DNA of 64,000 nucleotides from Stachybotrys elegans (GCA_020746835.1 JAGPNK010000007.1:1116001-1180000); one strand, 5' to 3'. Positions 33,675 to 46,031 are shown, numbered from the stretch's first letter. Numbers and translations are program-made. Notes: generated from the sequence alone by a model not told the origin.

Positions 33675-35248
33675 CGCGTCTGAGATGCCGAGACATTTGG
33701 CCAATTTGAGCGTTGTGCAACTGGCAAAACGCTAGAGCATCATTTGGGCCGCATTGAGCCTTTAACACACAGCTGAAGCGCTCGCGAGAGGTAGGCAGCA
33801 GTCGATTGCAGGGGATCTGAATGTCGGGTTGTAGATCCACAGTGCACGATTCGATCTATCAGCGAGCGAGCATGAGCATTCGAGGCGGAGACGCGAAACC
33901 GAATAAAGAACGCGCCGGGCAACACGCGACCAGAACGGGAAGTCACATGATGAATGGATGCAGGGATGCAGGCTTGCAGGCTTGCAGGCTTGCAGGCTTG
34001 CCTTCAAGTTGGATGGGACGAAAAGGAGAAACACGCCCCTGTAGCTATCGAAGGGCATCAGCACGTGAGGAACCAGTTAATCTTTTCTCTGCATGATGCG
34101 AATCAAAACAATCGGGAGAGCTGATTGGTCAAAGCAGCAATCGAAATTGAGACCATCTTGCCAGCCCCAGGTTGCCCTTGCAGGCAATGCAGGCCCTGTA
34201 GCTACCACGCAAGCCGGCCCACAAAGCCCACCAACAGGGAGTTAGAATGCTGTAATCAGGGCCTAGCGTCCTTTTACCCTTGGATGCTTAGCTGCAGTCA
34301 TGGCCTATTTCCCATTGCATCAATCAATAGATGGAGCGGCTTGTTGAGGCAAGCCCCTGAGAGCAGACCAGGTTACTAGCAGAGCAGCGCACGCCTCGCT
34401 CCACCGTGGTGCGTTTCCTGTGTTTGGTTGCTCGGGTTGTCAGTGTGTCAATCAGCCTCGTCGAGCTGGTCGAGAGGGACAACAGAAAGTAAACAAAGCA
34501 CAGCTCATTCCCTCGCATTCATCTGGCCTCGACGTCCTTCTCTCCCCTCGTCCATCTTGTCTCACATCTCTCACCGATATCGTCATCACAGCCCCGTTAC
34601 TCCCCGATCGATCGCTGGAGTCGCTCGTTGCTTTGACACCGCGTACCTCGTCCCTCGTCCCTCGTCCCGCCAGCCGAATATTACCTTACCATCCGGGGCC
34701 TTATCCCATTCAATACTGAATTTGGACCACCCTGCCCTCTTTTCTTATTGACGACCCCCCTCCAAAAGGCTCCAACAGGCAGCCAATCCCCTGTCCGGCA
34801 ATCCCTCGGGCCCTCCTTCCACCCCCGTCCAATCGCCAACAGCAATTCCAGAAAACAATGCAGTGGTCCTGAGCCGGCCAGCCAGTAAACGAGCCGTGCC
34901 TGCCACACCTCTTGCCTCTCCCTCCTTCTCCGAGGCACGCACGCACTCTCTCCTGTGCCCTCGGATTAATATGTGCAGGGCCGTCGTCTTATTTACAGCA
35001 TTCACTCCCTCATGACGAATTACCTCCTGCAAATTTGTGCCTTTGACCGCTTTTCTTGCCTACTCGACGACCAGCACCACCTAGCTCAAGCAACAAACCG
35101 AGCCCTCGTCGCTAGAGCCTCCGCCGCCGCAAGTCGCATTTGGCGCCGTCGAGCCAGCAAGGCTCTTTCCACTCCTTTGCTCCTACACAAGCGCCGCCTC
35201 ACCGCCGGCTTCCATTCCTTACAGAAACTCCTACAGAGGCGTCTGGAT
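33675..35248. other. Divergent region between the DNA ligase and the DUF4048 gene
   Basis: This 1.57 kb region holds both promoters. It contains an E-box (CACGTG, 34061-34066) and four tandem copies of GCAGGCTT between 33968 and 34000. The right half (34440-34960) is C/T-rich on the plus strand, matching a leader for the DUF4048 gene. In-frame ATGs occur upstream of the chosen DUF4048 start, the first at 34973. Confidence 0.5.
33968..34000. repeat. Tandem octamer repeat, four copies of GCAGGCTT
   Basis: Four direct copies of GCAGGCTT in an intergenic region upstream of the DNA ligase gene. A short microsatellite-like array; no coding role. Confidence 0.8.
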
Positions 35249-36807
35249 ATGGCCTCGCATCAGGAACTTCGCCGTCGCTCCTCCGCCGCGGATCGCGCTC
35301 CCGTGGAGCCCCTTCTCACAGCAATGGCCACGGCCACCACTTTCGCTTCATCCACAACAACGTCTCCCACTCGAGAAGAGTTGCGGCGCAATGTTGACGA
35401 CACCACGGCCACAGAGGCAATGCCACCACCCCCAGCCCCTGCCGACGATGCCATTTCACTGCGCAGGAGCCGCACCACATCTATCAGCACCAGGAATGCG
35501 AACAGGCTTTCGCTAACCCTACCGATCGCTCCCCCAACCAGTGACCCATCACGACCTACACCTACCAACGCTCTACCCTCGCTCCCCGGCTCCCCGGCTC
35601 CGGCTTCCGCCATCACCACTCCATCCGGTGCTGGTCCCAATGAGTTCATAATCGCTATCGCTGCTCAAGAGAGGAAGGTTCTGGAGTTGCGAGAGCAACT
35701 GGCCCATGCCGAAGCAGAGCTCACTTCGCTGAAGAGGCAATGGACCCTTCAGGAGGGCAGGCAGAAAAAGGTAGAGGCGCGTCGCTTGGAGACGCAGAGA
35801 GCCCTGGCCTCAGAGGATGATTCCATCTCATCGCAGCGTCTTGCCGAGCTTGATCGCCGGAAAATTCTCCTGCAGGGCCAAACGACGCCGACTACGCCAG
35901 GACGGCGTCGAGTCATCCGTGGAGGCCATGCCAGAACACTCTCGCTTCTGTCGCCCGTTAAGACGGATTCCGATTTCTCCACACTTCAGAATACCGAAGT
36001 AAAGCTGCAACGGACAGCTTCTCAGCTGTCACACCACAGCAATTATAGCAACTTCGACCTTCCCAAGCGTGCATCTTGGCAACCGCGCACACAGACAGTT
36101 ACACCCAGCGTGCCCTCATTTGTTGAGGACTTCCGGATCGGCTTCCGGGCCTTTGTCGAAGATATCCGGCAGATCACCGTCGGCGACGAGCCCATTACCG
36201 GCCAGGCTCTGCACGACGGCTCGGCTGGTGATCAGGATACCGTTAGAGCCACCCCGACCCCGCGACCCAAGGTGAGCAATGCATTCGATCTTCCCAGCCC
36301 GGCCGCAGGAACTCCAACACCAAGCAGCAGCACCGAGGGCGCCGCTCAGGACAAGGAGAAGGCCAAGCTTGGGAAGAATAAGCACTTTTCCTGGACTCCA
36401 TTGACAATCGACTCGCTGGATGACAATGGCTGGAGCAACTGGGAGTCGCCTGCATCAACCAAGTCAGCCCGTTGGAGCGGCTCGACCATAAACAGCAGCA
36501 GCGGCACTGATCATGATACCACTTTCGATACCGAACTGTCGGAGGATGCTGAGACTCCCTCGTAAGTGTTGGCGATGCTTGGTGGGCAAATTGGAACCTA
36601 GTAGGACGTGTGCTGATTTTTTTGTTTAGCAAGCCCAAGCCTCAAAATGAATCGGTTCTCAGGTCACCGAAGCTTGAAGAGATTCTTCCGACTGTGGTGA
36701 ACCGACTCAAACCCAGCAACATTAAACGCACCGCAAACCATTTGTTGGATGAATGGGAGAAGTCGCTCACTGCTCCAGACGTCAACGATAAGGAGAACAC
36801 GGCGTGA
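35249..36807 (+). CDS. DUF4048-domain protein
   Basis: Two exons: 35249-36561 and 36630-36807, giving 496 residues from the ATG at 35249 (MASHQELRRRSS). The same frame is open from an ATG at 34973, but the extension is Arg/Leu-rich and lacks family character. The protein is Ser/Thr/Pro-rich with a predicted coiled coil (about residues 130-190, AQERKVLELREQLAHAEAEL), then a block TPGRRRVIRGGHARTLSLLSP that fits DUF4048, and a segment FVEDFRIGFRAFVEDIRQIT. The C terminus ends with LLDEWEKSLTAPDVNDKENTA. Function is unknown. The coiled coil and basic Ser-rich character suggest a scaffold role, which is only inference. Confidence 0.72.
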
Positions 36808-37680
36808 TGCGGGTCCCTTGGTTCCAGTCACTCATCCCGGGTGACGACATCCACGCCCCATATGACCATTGTTTATCGTGCTCATTACAAAGACTTGGCG
36901 AAGCAGCAACATACTAGGGAGGGAAGGGGGGCGATGCCGGCGCTCTATACGGGGATTCAGATCTTTCTGTGGCTTTGCTCGACACTGTCTGGATAATGAT
37001 AATGACTGGATTTCATGAATAATGACGATAGGATCACATGTTCTACGTCTCTAAACTAAAGATACTATAACGCTTCTTTGTACATATTTGTCTCCTTTTC
37101 TCAATGGAACTGTTTTTGCCCATCATGTTTCCTGGGCCGGTTAGGCTCTGGCGTGTCTAGAAACGAGGTCAGGAAATCGAGAGTGAACATTGCGTGACGG
37201 TTCACATTGCCCAACCATCCAGAATATACGACAATACTGTCGAGTGATCGTATCGAGGGCTGGTAGTGGCCATCAAAGTCTTGAGGCCCTCATAGTACAT
37301 GTCGGAATGAGTGATATCGATTTCCGTACATATTTGAAAGCCCTACTAGTAGCAGTGGATGGCTTGCTGACAACCTCGTTTAGCTGCAATCGTGATTGGG
37401 ACAGTATCGCGAGGATGGATACAATTCCAGGTCCGCCAACTTATCCCCCCCGCCCTTCTGCCTATATTCGTGTCGCATTGTACTAGCCAACATCTTCTGA
37501 TCGAACAAGGCTCGTCCCCGCATCATACTACTGCAAATCGGACGTCGTGACTCGGGGTAACACACCCGCGCACAACCTCGTCTTCGGGGTTCAGAATAGC
37601 TCACGACACTTTTCTCTGCTTTCTTTTGAGCGCCGGTCTGATATCTTTACATCCTTACCCTGTGCTTCTCTCCTTTCAGC
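36808..37680. other. Intergenic region between the DUF4048 and DUF4188 genes
   Basis: These 873 bases lie between two tandem plus-strand genes. I see no supported gene, repeat or recognisable regulatory site. Confidence 0.45.
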
Positions 37681-38580
37681 ATGGCTGAACCTTTCGTGAA
37701 TAAACTGCCCTCGGCGAGCAAGCCACGGATGAGGTTTCCGAATGGAGACTTGGTCAACGTCGGTATAGCGAAGCCGTCACAGAGGAACGGATGCTGATGT
37801 TGCTCACAGTTCCTCCTCAAAACTAGCTTCAGTGCGCAGACATTGTTCCTTATTGGAGCAATCCTCCAGATCTTCATCTCCGCCGTGCTGCCTTTCCGGT
37901 GGGCAATTGTCCCGGCCAGCATCCTGTTACTCAACTCGCTTGTTAAAACTGTCCACCAGACACTCTTACCGGGTTCCAGCCCTCTCATGGAGGGTGTCAT
38001 TCCAGGTCGAACAACGGCTCAGCTTCCTCACAGTGACGGCAGCATGGGCCCCGATCCCGGCAACGGCTCTATTGTCGTCTTTCACCTTGGTATCCAATTT
38101 AACCACCCCCTCGGTCTCTTCTTTCATGGGACCAGGGAGATTCATGCATCTATCCAGATGATGCTGAAGGAGCTGCGCGGGAAGCAGGAGGAGCTCGGAT
38201 TGTTGGGCTACTCGGCGTGGCAGGCTGATGAGCGAAGCTCCCTCAACACGCTGGTTCTAACTTTCTTCTTTCGAGACGTCGAGTCGATCCACCGCTTTGC
38301 ATATATGGACTTGCACGTCAAGGCGTGGAGAGATTATGACAAGTCTGGCTATAAGACGTATCTCGGCGTCTTCCACGAGACTTACATTGTGCCGGCCGGG
38401 GCCCACGAGTCGCTATATCTCAATTGCAGGCCGGTTCTTCTGGGGAGGGCAAGCGTCAAATGCACGACGGGCGAGGGGTCAGGATGGGTGAACACCCTGG
38501 TCTCGGCTGATACTCCGGCGCTGAGATCATACTACGACAGACTCGGGCGAGATCACAAGGGCAATATCAAGGGGTGCTAG
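37681..38580 (+). CDS. DUF4188-domain protein (monooxygenase-like)
   Basis: Two exons, about 37681-37758 and 37810-38580, giving about 282 residues. The open frame from MAEPFVNKLPSASKP runs into a stop at 37793, so an intron must be removed in phase 0. The acceptor CTCACAG before TTCCTC is clear, but the donor is weak: GTCGGT at 37759 or GTCAAC at 37753. The mature part begins with a hydrophobic segment (LIGAILQIFISAVLPFRWAIVPASILLL) and continues with the DUF4188 body: HPLGLFF, FFFRDVESIHRFAYMDLHVKAWRDY and HETYIVPAGAHESLYLNCRP. Family members are described as monooxygenase-like with a dimeric alpha/beta barrel; the substrate is unknown. A membrane-associated location is inferred from the N-terminal hydrophobic stretch. 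Confidence 0.72.
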
Positions 38581-41078
38581 CACCTGTTGACAATGGCGTG
38601 GTCTTGGTAGACGTGTTCGCCCTGTCTTTGAGCGGAAGCAAACAGTGGAAGATTGTCAGCACAACGGGTATGAGCTGTTCATTACCCGACAGCCCCTACC
38701 CGACATTAATGATCAAGCATAGGTTCCTGTTCATTGTTTGACAGGCTATAGGGTAGTCGGTATGGCATCATGGCGTGTGTGACATGGTGAGACTATTTTG
38801 GGTAGATGAAGAGGCCAGTCTATTGGGGATAGTGAACGCAATCACATCCGAGGCTGATGTAACATAGACCATACGCCGACTTATCGTGCATTGCGTCTTT
38901 ACCTTCCTTAAGTTGTGAACTCACCACGAAGGAAAGGCGAGGCATGGAAGGGCTCATGCACACGGTTATGCAACCCTTAGAAATCTAGAATCCTTCTTGT
39001 TTGGTAATCTGGCGAGCCTCCGTACGGAGAACGGATGTAGATGCCGGAAATAGATCGATGATAAATAATCCTCCATCATTACTCCAGTGCTGGGCAATAC
39101 CAAGGCGGATGGATTGAGGACATGTCGATAGGCGATGATGAGCAGCGTGGACGAAACAAAATTGTTTCCCTCCCTACCGATGTCCACACCTTTGTGCCGT
39201 CATAGTGAGGTACTTTTCCTTGCATAGTGAGCATTAGGGTACCAGAGGTAGCGTGCTGGCGGTAATAACAAGCGAAGTTTGAAGCGCCGACTGACCAACG
39301 GTGGGCTTGGACGCGCAAGCTACCGAGCGGAGCGTGGAGAAGGATCCTCAGGGGGGACAATCAAACCGGCAAATGGACGAAGACAACCTTGAAATGAAGG
39401 TTGTTCAGATGGGTTCGGTCCAGGCACGAGCCGTTGACCAAACTAAACCTTGGGCCAACGACGGAGGACGCCAAGGGGGGCACAAGGCACCCAGGCACAC
39501 AGGCACGCGTGGAAACACATGGACGGCGAGGGCGCCTGAAGATCTCTCATTGGCGTCCCTTGCAGTAGGCGTTTGCTAGCGACCTGCGTTTGCGCGTGGC
39601 TTGACGCACACGCATGACTCGGCTGAATAAAGCAAGAGACCCTGAGACAAAGAGGCAAGGCAGGGATGGAGTACAGATGGAGAGAATGGCGCTCTGGCGT
39701 GTCTCACCCTCGGACCATGCCCGTCTCAGGTCAGCGCATGCCCCCTGACGAGATTGGAAGCGGCAGGCCGAAAGCGCTGGCAAGCTGAATATTATTGCGG
39801 CGTCTATTGATCACCAACAGGCCTTTTATTCTTCTCCCCCTGCACGCTTGCCGTGCGCATCCGATGCATGTTTGTGCCTGACTTGTTGTGAGCCAACCAT
39901 CTGGCAATTGCATGGCCATGTGTTGTGACAAATAGAAGGCTGATCAGCTATCGCACATGGCTTCACTGACGCGTGTGCCCAGGAGCTAAATGCAAAATTA
40001 TGATTCAAGAGACCTGCACGCATTGTTGCACAAAGTCAAGTGCCCTCTCGTCGCAGCCTACTTACCTAGTAGGTAGCCGCCGGAAGCTCGTGGGCGAACT
40101 AGCAACGCCGCTCCTTTCTCCGCATTATTAACGGCATCGTCATGTCCTCGTCTTCGTTTGTTCCGCTTCCCATGGACAAACAAAAATAATCTACACGGGC
40201 CCTTCATCCCATGTTGTTTCCCAACCCAGATCTTCCTTCCACAGTCGGCAACAAACCAAACGATGGCCACCATCTCAAGAGCCTGATATAATGCGGGTGA
40301 CGCCAGTATCCTGAGACCGGGTCCCGCTCAACTTGACACTGGCCTTGCCTCCGGTCGAGTTTCATGTACCGCACCCCATTCTGGTGACATCGTCCATCAT
40401 GCCCAGTTCCTGCAAGTTGCCGTTGGCAATGCTACTGTACAAGCACTCCCCTGGACCATCTGAAATACAACGCCGCCTCCCGTCCAAACAGCGAGCACTG
40501 CCTCACTGACCTATCCACACCGCCCCGGCCCATTCTTGTGAATGGCCCAGGCGCTGCCTCTAGCAGGGGCTTCCGCAACCTGGTCAGCCGCTAGCCACCG
40601 ATCTCGTCTTGGCTCTCGGTTTCCGGGCGTTAATACTAAGCGTTCTGGTCTTCTTGGAACCAGAAACCTGTGCCTGCTCACTCTCGCTTTTGCTGGTTAC
40701 CCCCGTTGATTCCGGCCCATCCATACATGTCAAAGGTGCAGGTCTCCTGACATTCTCTCACTCTGTCTTCACACTTCCTTCGTTGATTCCTACACTTTCC
40801 ATCAACAACCGTGGTAGTTTTCTTGTCTCGTTTCTTCGTCGCTCGTTGACTATTCTTACCTTCATTGCCTACCGACTTTCGCTACGCTGTTATTCTTTTT
40901 TCTTTCTTTTTTCTTTGCTACCGACCACTGCCAGCCCCCAAACTGTGCCCGTTCGAATCCTCGATAGACGCCGAGTTTACACACACCAACTGTCTCTCCG
41001 ACTACGAACCTGAACGCAGAAGACGAGGCGAAACCACGAAGGCCAACTGTGCCGGATTCTTAACAAATACCTATCAAC
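38581..41078. other. Intergenic region of 2.5 kb upstream of the GH76 gene
   Basis: No gene is supported. A TAGGTA-type microrepeat lies near 40060-40077. The right end, from about 40480, is C/T-rich on the plus strand and fits the leader of the GH76 gene. Confidence 0.5.
40480..41050 (+). promoter_or_regulatory. Pyrimidine-rich leader of the GH76 gene
   Basis: Long C/T-rich blocks run from about 40480 to 40990 on the plus strand, ending in an A-rich segment directly before the ATG at 41079. A TTCGAATCC string near 40953 recalls a tRNA B-box, but no A-box or cloverleaf surrounds it. Confidence 0.4.
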
Positions 41079-42558
41079 ATGAAGTGGCTATCAACAGCCA
41101 CAGTGGTGGCCCTGAGCCTCTTTGGCAATGTGGCCCATGGAATTGAGCTTGACCTGGAGAGTAGTGGTATGTCGCGGCACAATTGTTTTCGCTTCCTTCC
41201 CCATGGCTAACCTGTCGCCGTAGCATCTGTCAAGGAGGCAGCGGGCACCATTGCCTTTGGCCTGATGCGTTTCTATACCGGAAACAACACCGGCGACACA
41301 CCTGGCAACCTCCCCGATCCATATTTCTGTAAGTGTGATCATGACTCTCATCCTCTGGCTTGCTGGCTGACAGAGAAACAGGGTGGGAGGCTGGTGCAAT
41401 GTTTGGAACCATGGTGGACTATTGGGCTATTACAGGCGACGACTCTTACAACGATGTCATCCTGCAGGCCTTGGTGCACAACGCCGGTGAAAACTCCGAC
41501 TACAACCCGGCCAACCACTCGCTGAGTATGGGTAACGACGATCAAGGCTTCTGGGCCATGGCTGCCATGTCTGCCGCCGAGAACCGATTCCCCAACCCCC
41601 CGAGGACCAAGTTCAGTACGCGCCGCTTGTCCAAGCCGTTTTCAACGAGTACCTCATGCGCTGGGACGAAGAGACATGCGGAGGCGGCCTGCGATGGCAA
41701 GTCTTCCATACCAACAAAGGTTTCGACTACAAGAACAGCATTTCAAACGGATGTCTCTTCAACGTTGCCGCTCGACTGGCCCGCTACACGGGCAACAACA
41801 CCTATCTCAACTGGGCGGAGCGAGTGTGGGAGTGGGAGGACGAGAGAGGACTCATCAGCGACTCATTCGAAATCCGCGACGGCACTCACATCAGCAACAT
41901 AACCAACGAGTGCGAAAGTGTCGACCAGAACCAATGGTCTTACAACGCAGGCATTTTCCTGTACGGCGCCGCTGTCATGTACAATGTCACCGAGGACCAG
42001 GTCTGGAGGGACCGGATCGACGGCGTCCTTGCCAACATACAGCGCCGATTCTTCCAAGACGGCATCATGTTTGAGCAAATCTGTGAGCCCTTCGCCAACT
42101 GCAACATTGACCAGAGGAGCTTCAAAGGTTACCTTACCCGCTGGATGGCCTGGACCACGCGAGTGGCGCCCTATACCTACGACACGATCCACCCACTGCT
42201 CCTAGCCGATGCTGAGGCCGCCGCCTCCATCTGCACGGGAACTTCGCCCGAGTTCAGGGGCCATCCAGGCACGGGGTGCGGCATGCGCTGGACCACCCCT
42301 GGTGTCCACGACGGGCTGTACGGTGTCGGCGAGCAGATGAACGCCCTCTCGGCCGTCATGTACACGCTCATGGACGACGTTGACCCTCCCGCCACCCTGT
42401 CGTCTGGTGCCACCTCTCCCGACGACCCCACTGGTGGAACTCAGGATGTGTCGTTTGAGCTGCCTGACATCACTACTGGGGACCGCGTCGGTGCAGGAAT
42501 CCTCACGGTGCTGTACATGGCGTCCTGCCTAGGCTTCACGTCTTTCTTGGTGTTGTAG
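41079..42558 (+). CDS. GPI-anchored GH76 mannan endo-1,6-alpha-mannosidase (DCW1/DFG5-like), frame broken by one base
   Basis: Exons 41079-41166, 41224-41328 and 41382-42558. A signal peptide (MKWLSTATVVALSLFGNVAHG) is followed by the GH76 domain with the catalytic Asp pair in GNDDQGFW (residues 117-118) and conserved CGGGLRWQVF, NSISNGCLFNVAARLARYTGN and WSYNAGIFLYGAA. A Ser/Thr/Pro segment and a hydrophobic tail (AGILTVLYMASCLGFTSFLVL) form a GPI-attachment signal. Dcw1/Dfg5 proteins are thought to link GPI glycoproteins into the cell-wall glucan. The frame changes inside the C6 run at 41596-41601: upstream AENRFPNPP must continue as EDQVQYAPLVQ in another frame, as if one C were missing. 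With that base the protein would be about 456 residues. No intron fits the spot. Confidence 0.85.
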
Positions 42559-43174
42559 AGAAGAGTCTTATTTCTCCTCTTCTTTGTTTTCATGTTTGCG
42601 CAAGGCGTCGACGGCGTTTCGGAATTTGCATGAAAAAAGATGTCTGACTGAGAGGACACATGCATACTAGGTATCATCATCATATCATATGGGTCAAGGA
42701 GTTGAGAGGGACAACAGCCATGAATTCGGCATGGATATACCGGACAAAGACGTGGAGTGACCCATCTCTGCGCATTTCATATATGTAGTATTTATTATTA
42801 TTATTCTTCTTCAACCACCCATCGATTGAGTTGCCACTGCATTGTGTGATAGGGCTTGATCAAAGCTCCCCGCCCAGGTCAGTCGCACTACTTGAGACCT
42901 GAGGCAGTCGAGCGATGCCGACCCCGCCCATATGTCATCGATCAACCAATCCTGATTGGAATACAGTACAGCTCATGTTGAGTACATAGGAATGTCAATC
43001 AACGGGACCTTGCTACTGGTACCTCCCAATATATCCATAATAAATCATCTTTGTAGATTGCTCTTTTCTGCACTGACCGGGCCCTCAGCTTTCCAAGACC
43101 TGATCCTCGAAGACCATAACTGCTAACCACGTCACCGATTGACTGAGGCCATCGCCAAACGTCTTTGTCACAAG
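42559..43174. other. Intergenic region between GH76 and dihydroxyacetone kinase
   Basis: These 616 bases between tandem genes include an ATC/CATAT-rich stretch near 42675-42692 and ATT repeats near 42788-42802. I see no gene in it. Confidence 0.45.
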
Positions 43175-44995
43175 ATGTCCAGCAAGCATTTTATCAACGA
43201 TCCGAGCCACCTCGTGACGTCGGCTCTTCATAGCCTGACCATCACGAACCCCAATGTAGCCCTGGACCGCGACCACAAGGTTGTCTATCGCCGACCTTCT
43301 GATGCGCCAGCTCAGGTCTCCCTGGTCTCGGGTGGTGGCTCCGGCCACGAGCCGTCATTTGCGGGAATGGTCGGGCCCGGCATGCTCTCCGCCGCCGTGG
43401 CGGGCACCATATTTGCCAGTCCTTCCGCCGAGCAGGTCAGAGTGGGCATCACCTCCCGAGTGGACACCTCCCAAGGCGTGTTGGTTGTGGTTATGAATTA
43501 CACAGGCGATATCCTCAACTTTGGCATGGCCGTGGAGAAGGCAAAGGCCGCTGGCACAAAGGTCGACATGGTCGTGGTTGGCGATGATGTAGGCGTTGGA
43601 AGGGCAAAGGCTGGCAAGGTGGGCAGGCGAGGCATAGCTGGAACTGTCCTCGTTTTGAAGATTGCGGGCGCTTTGGCTGCTCTCGGCAGGCCGCTCGAGG
43701 AGGTCAGCAAGGTCGCCAACTTGACGGCCTCCAACATCATCAGTGTCGGAGCGAGCTTGGAGCATGTCCATGTCCCCGGGCGTGCGGCTGGCACCGAGCA
43801 GCTAGATGAAGGCGATGTTGAGATTGGCATGGGCATCCACAACGAAGCTGGGTCTGGACGAGGCAAGATGGAGTTGCCTACCCTCGTGAGCAAGATGCTT
43901 GCCCAGCTGCTTGACCAGTCAGACAAGGACCGGGCGTTCCTCAACGTCAATTCCAACGAGGTTGTCCTCATGATCAACAACCTTGGAGGCGTCAGTGTCC
44001 TTGAGATGGGCGGTATCACGACCGAGGTCGCTACGCAATTGGAGAAGAACTACAACATCCGCCCGGTTCGGGTTCTCACTGGCACGTTCATGACGAGTCT
44101 CAATGGCCTTGGCTTCAGCATTACTCTGCTCAATGTCGTCAACGCGGATATCGGAGGGCCGAGCATGATTGAGCTGCTGGATCATCCCAGCGAAGTCGCT
44201 GGCTGGTCTGCCCCCATCCATAAAACTTCTTGGGAGGCGAAGAATACGGCGACTAGGGATGGCACCTCGGGAGGCACGGAAAGCATCCAGAAGAGTGGCC
44301 TGGTTATGGATGCTACTGTGGTCAAGAGCGCCCTGACTAACGCGCTGGAACGAGTGATCGCTGCCGAACCTGAAGTCACGCGATTCGATACCGTTGTAGG
44401 AGACGGCGACTGTGGCATTGGCTTGAAGCGTGGAGCTGAAGGTGAGCCCCCATGAGGATTGCATATGATGCAGACGGCTAACATTTAAACACAAGCCATT
44501 TTGAAGCACATTGGAGAAAAGGATCTTAGCGGTGATCTCGTTGTTGATGTTGCCTCCATTGTTCCCGTGGTTGAGAACAACATGGACGGCACTTCCGGAG
44601 CCCTGTATGCCATCTTCCTCAACGCCCTCGTCCACGCCCTGCGAGGGCAGCCAGCGGGAACAGCCACGCCGCAAGTCTGGGCTGCTGCGCTCAAGCAGAG
44701 CTGCAGTGCCTTGTCGAAATATACACCGGCGCGCCCCGGCGACCGCACTCTGGTCGATGCCTTGTACCCTTTCGTCGAGGTGCTGGAACGCACCGGCGAC
44801 GTCAAGGAAGCTGCTGTTGCTGCTCGCAAGGCGGCCGACGAGACCAAAGGCATGCAGGCTAGTCTCGGCCGTTCGGTATATGTTGGAGGAAGCGGGTATG
44901 AAGAAGTGCCTGATCCAGGTGCCTGGGGCTTGGCTTGCTTCTTCCTCGGCCTGGGAGGGGCAAAGCCGTCAGAGGAGGGCTGGGAGACCATCTGA
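43175..44995 (+). CDS. DAK1: Dihydroxyacetone kinase
   Basis: Two exons: 43175-44441 and 44496-44995, giving 588 residues from MSSKHFINDP. The N-terminal DhaK domain has the ligand loop GGGSGHEP (53-60) and the substrate-binding histidine in SLEHVHVPG (194-202). The C-terminal DhaL nucleotide-binding domain starts around residue 385 and carries VVGDGDCGIGL and NMDGTSGALYAIFLNAL. The enzyme phosphorylates dihydroxyacetone with ATP in glycerol and methylotrophic-type carbon metabolism and detoxifies free dihydroxyacetone. Both domains are complete and in the expected order for the single-chain eukaryotic enzyme. The frame is open upstream to 43139 without another plausible start. Its 3' end converges with SmD2. 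Confidence 0.95.
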
Positions 44996-45198
44996 TGCGC
45001 TCGAAGCAATGTGGTACTGGGTGGATTGCTAGCATGTCACAAATCAATCGTGCAATGAACGCGAGGTCAATGAGAAGAAGATATGAAGCAAATGCACTGA
45101 GTTTTCAACGCCTATGGAGTCGTCCCTGTGGCCTCACGCAAAAACACAAATCATGAACCCATTCCTTGAAGTCACCCAACCCTAGCCATGACAAGTAT

Positions 45199-45744
45199 TC
45201 AGCTCAAAAGAACCAAGATGACGCTATCTCCTCTCAGGAACCTGCTGTGCCGTTAGCCGATGCACCTTCATCCCCAGAGGGGTCTGTTGTCGCCATGAAC
45301 TGGTGTTACCCACATCTTGCTGATAAACCTGTCCTTGTTGACTGGTCGGCCCTTCTTTCCGTCTGCTAAGCGTGGGGTTTCCGTCCACATCTCCTTGACG
45401 TTTTCCAGAACCATGTTGCAGTGTCGGTCGAAGGCCTTGACGCGCGCAAGGAGCTTGCGGTTGTTGCGGATAGAGATCAGAACCTGAACGTGCGAACGTA
45501 CGGCGGTCTGCAGAATAGATAGCGGGCCGGCGGTGAACTCATGTTCCTCGAGCTGAGCCACCTGGTATTCGCTGGAGACGTGTCAGTCGTACTTGGGCGG
45601 TGGATGGAGGGGGGAGGCTCGGGAGCAAATGGTACGTACGTGAGCTCGTTGCGCGGCTTGGTAAGAAGCTCCCTGATGACCCGTTAGTAAAAGTCCGGAA
45701 TGATGTGAACAAAGAGCCACGTACTGAATGTTGGCGTCCGCCAT
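45199..45744 (-). CDS. SMD2: Small nuclear ribonucleoprotein SmD2
   Basis: Four exons on the minus strand: 45744-45725, 45672-45640, 45571-45314 and 45241-45199, giving 117 residues. All three introns are short (52-72 nt) and keep phase. The N terminus reads [18 protein letters not shown], followed by an Sm1 motif region ([28 protein letters not shown]) and an Sm2 motif in the last exon ([13 protein letters not shown]). SmD2 is one of the seven Sm proteins that ring the U1, U2, U4 and U5 snRNAs in the spliceosome. The region between the Sm motifs holds the longer loop typical of SmD2. It shares a 287-bp divergent promoter with the 3-hydroxyisobutyryl-CoA hydrolase gene. Confidence 0.94.
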
Positions 45745-46031
45745 GTTGATCAGCGCAATTTGTGTGTGTTGATACGATGCAAGGCTGAAGCCGTGAAGCT
45801 CAAAAAGTTGACCACGGCATTATCCAACAAGGCCAGGCGGCTGCCTGATTGGCCATCCGGCTCAGGGTGGAGTGGGCCCTTGGCTGCTCCTAGCAGCAAC
45901 CTTGGAGGTGGTAAATTTCGGAATGCAATTGTCTGGCGGAAAACTCGATTGCTGAAGCCGAACCGGACGTCTGCTCTTTCGATGCGCAAAGCAATACAAC
46001 GAGCGCATCGATAACTAATTCAGTGCTCCCC
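45745..46031. promoter_or_regulatory. Shared divergent promoter of SmD2 and 3-hydroxyisobutyryl-CoA hydrolase
   Basis: Only 287 bases separate the start codons of two divergently transcribed genes, so both promoters must lie here and may share elements. I see no clear TATA box on either strand. Confidence 0.55.

Noticed and set aside
40940..40975. A possible tRNA gene from a GTTCGAATCC B-box-like string
   Set aside because: No A-box and no acceptor-stem pairing were found around it; it lies in the leader of the GH76 gene.
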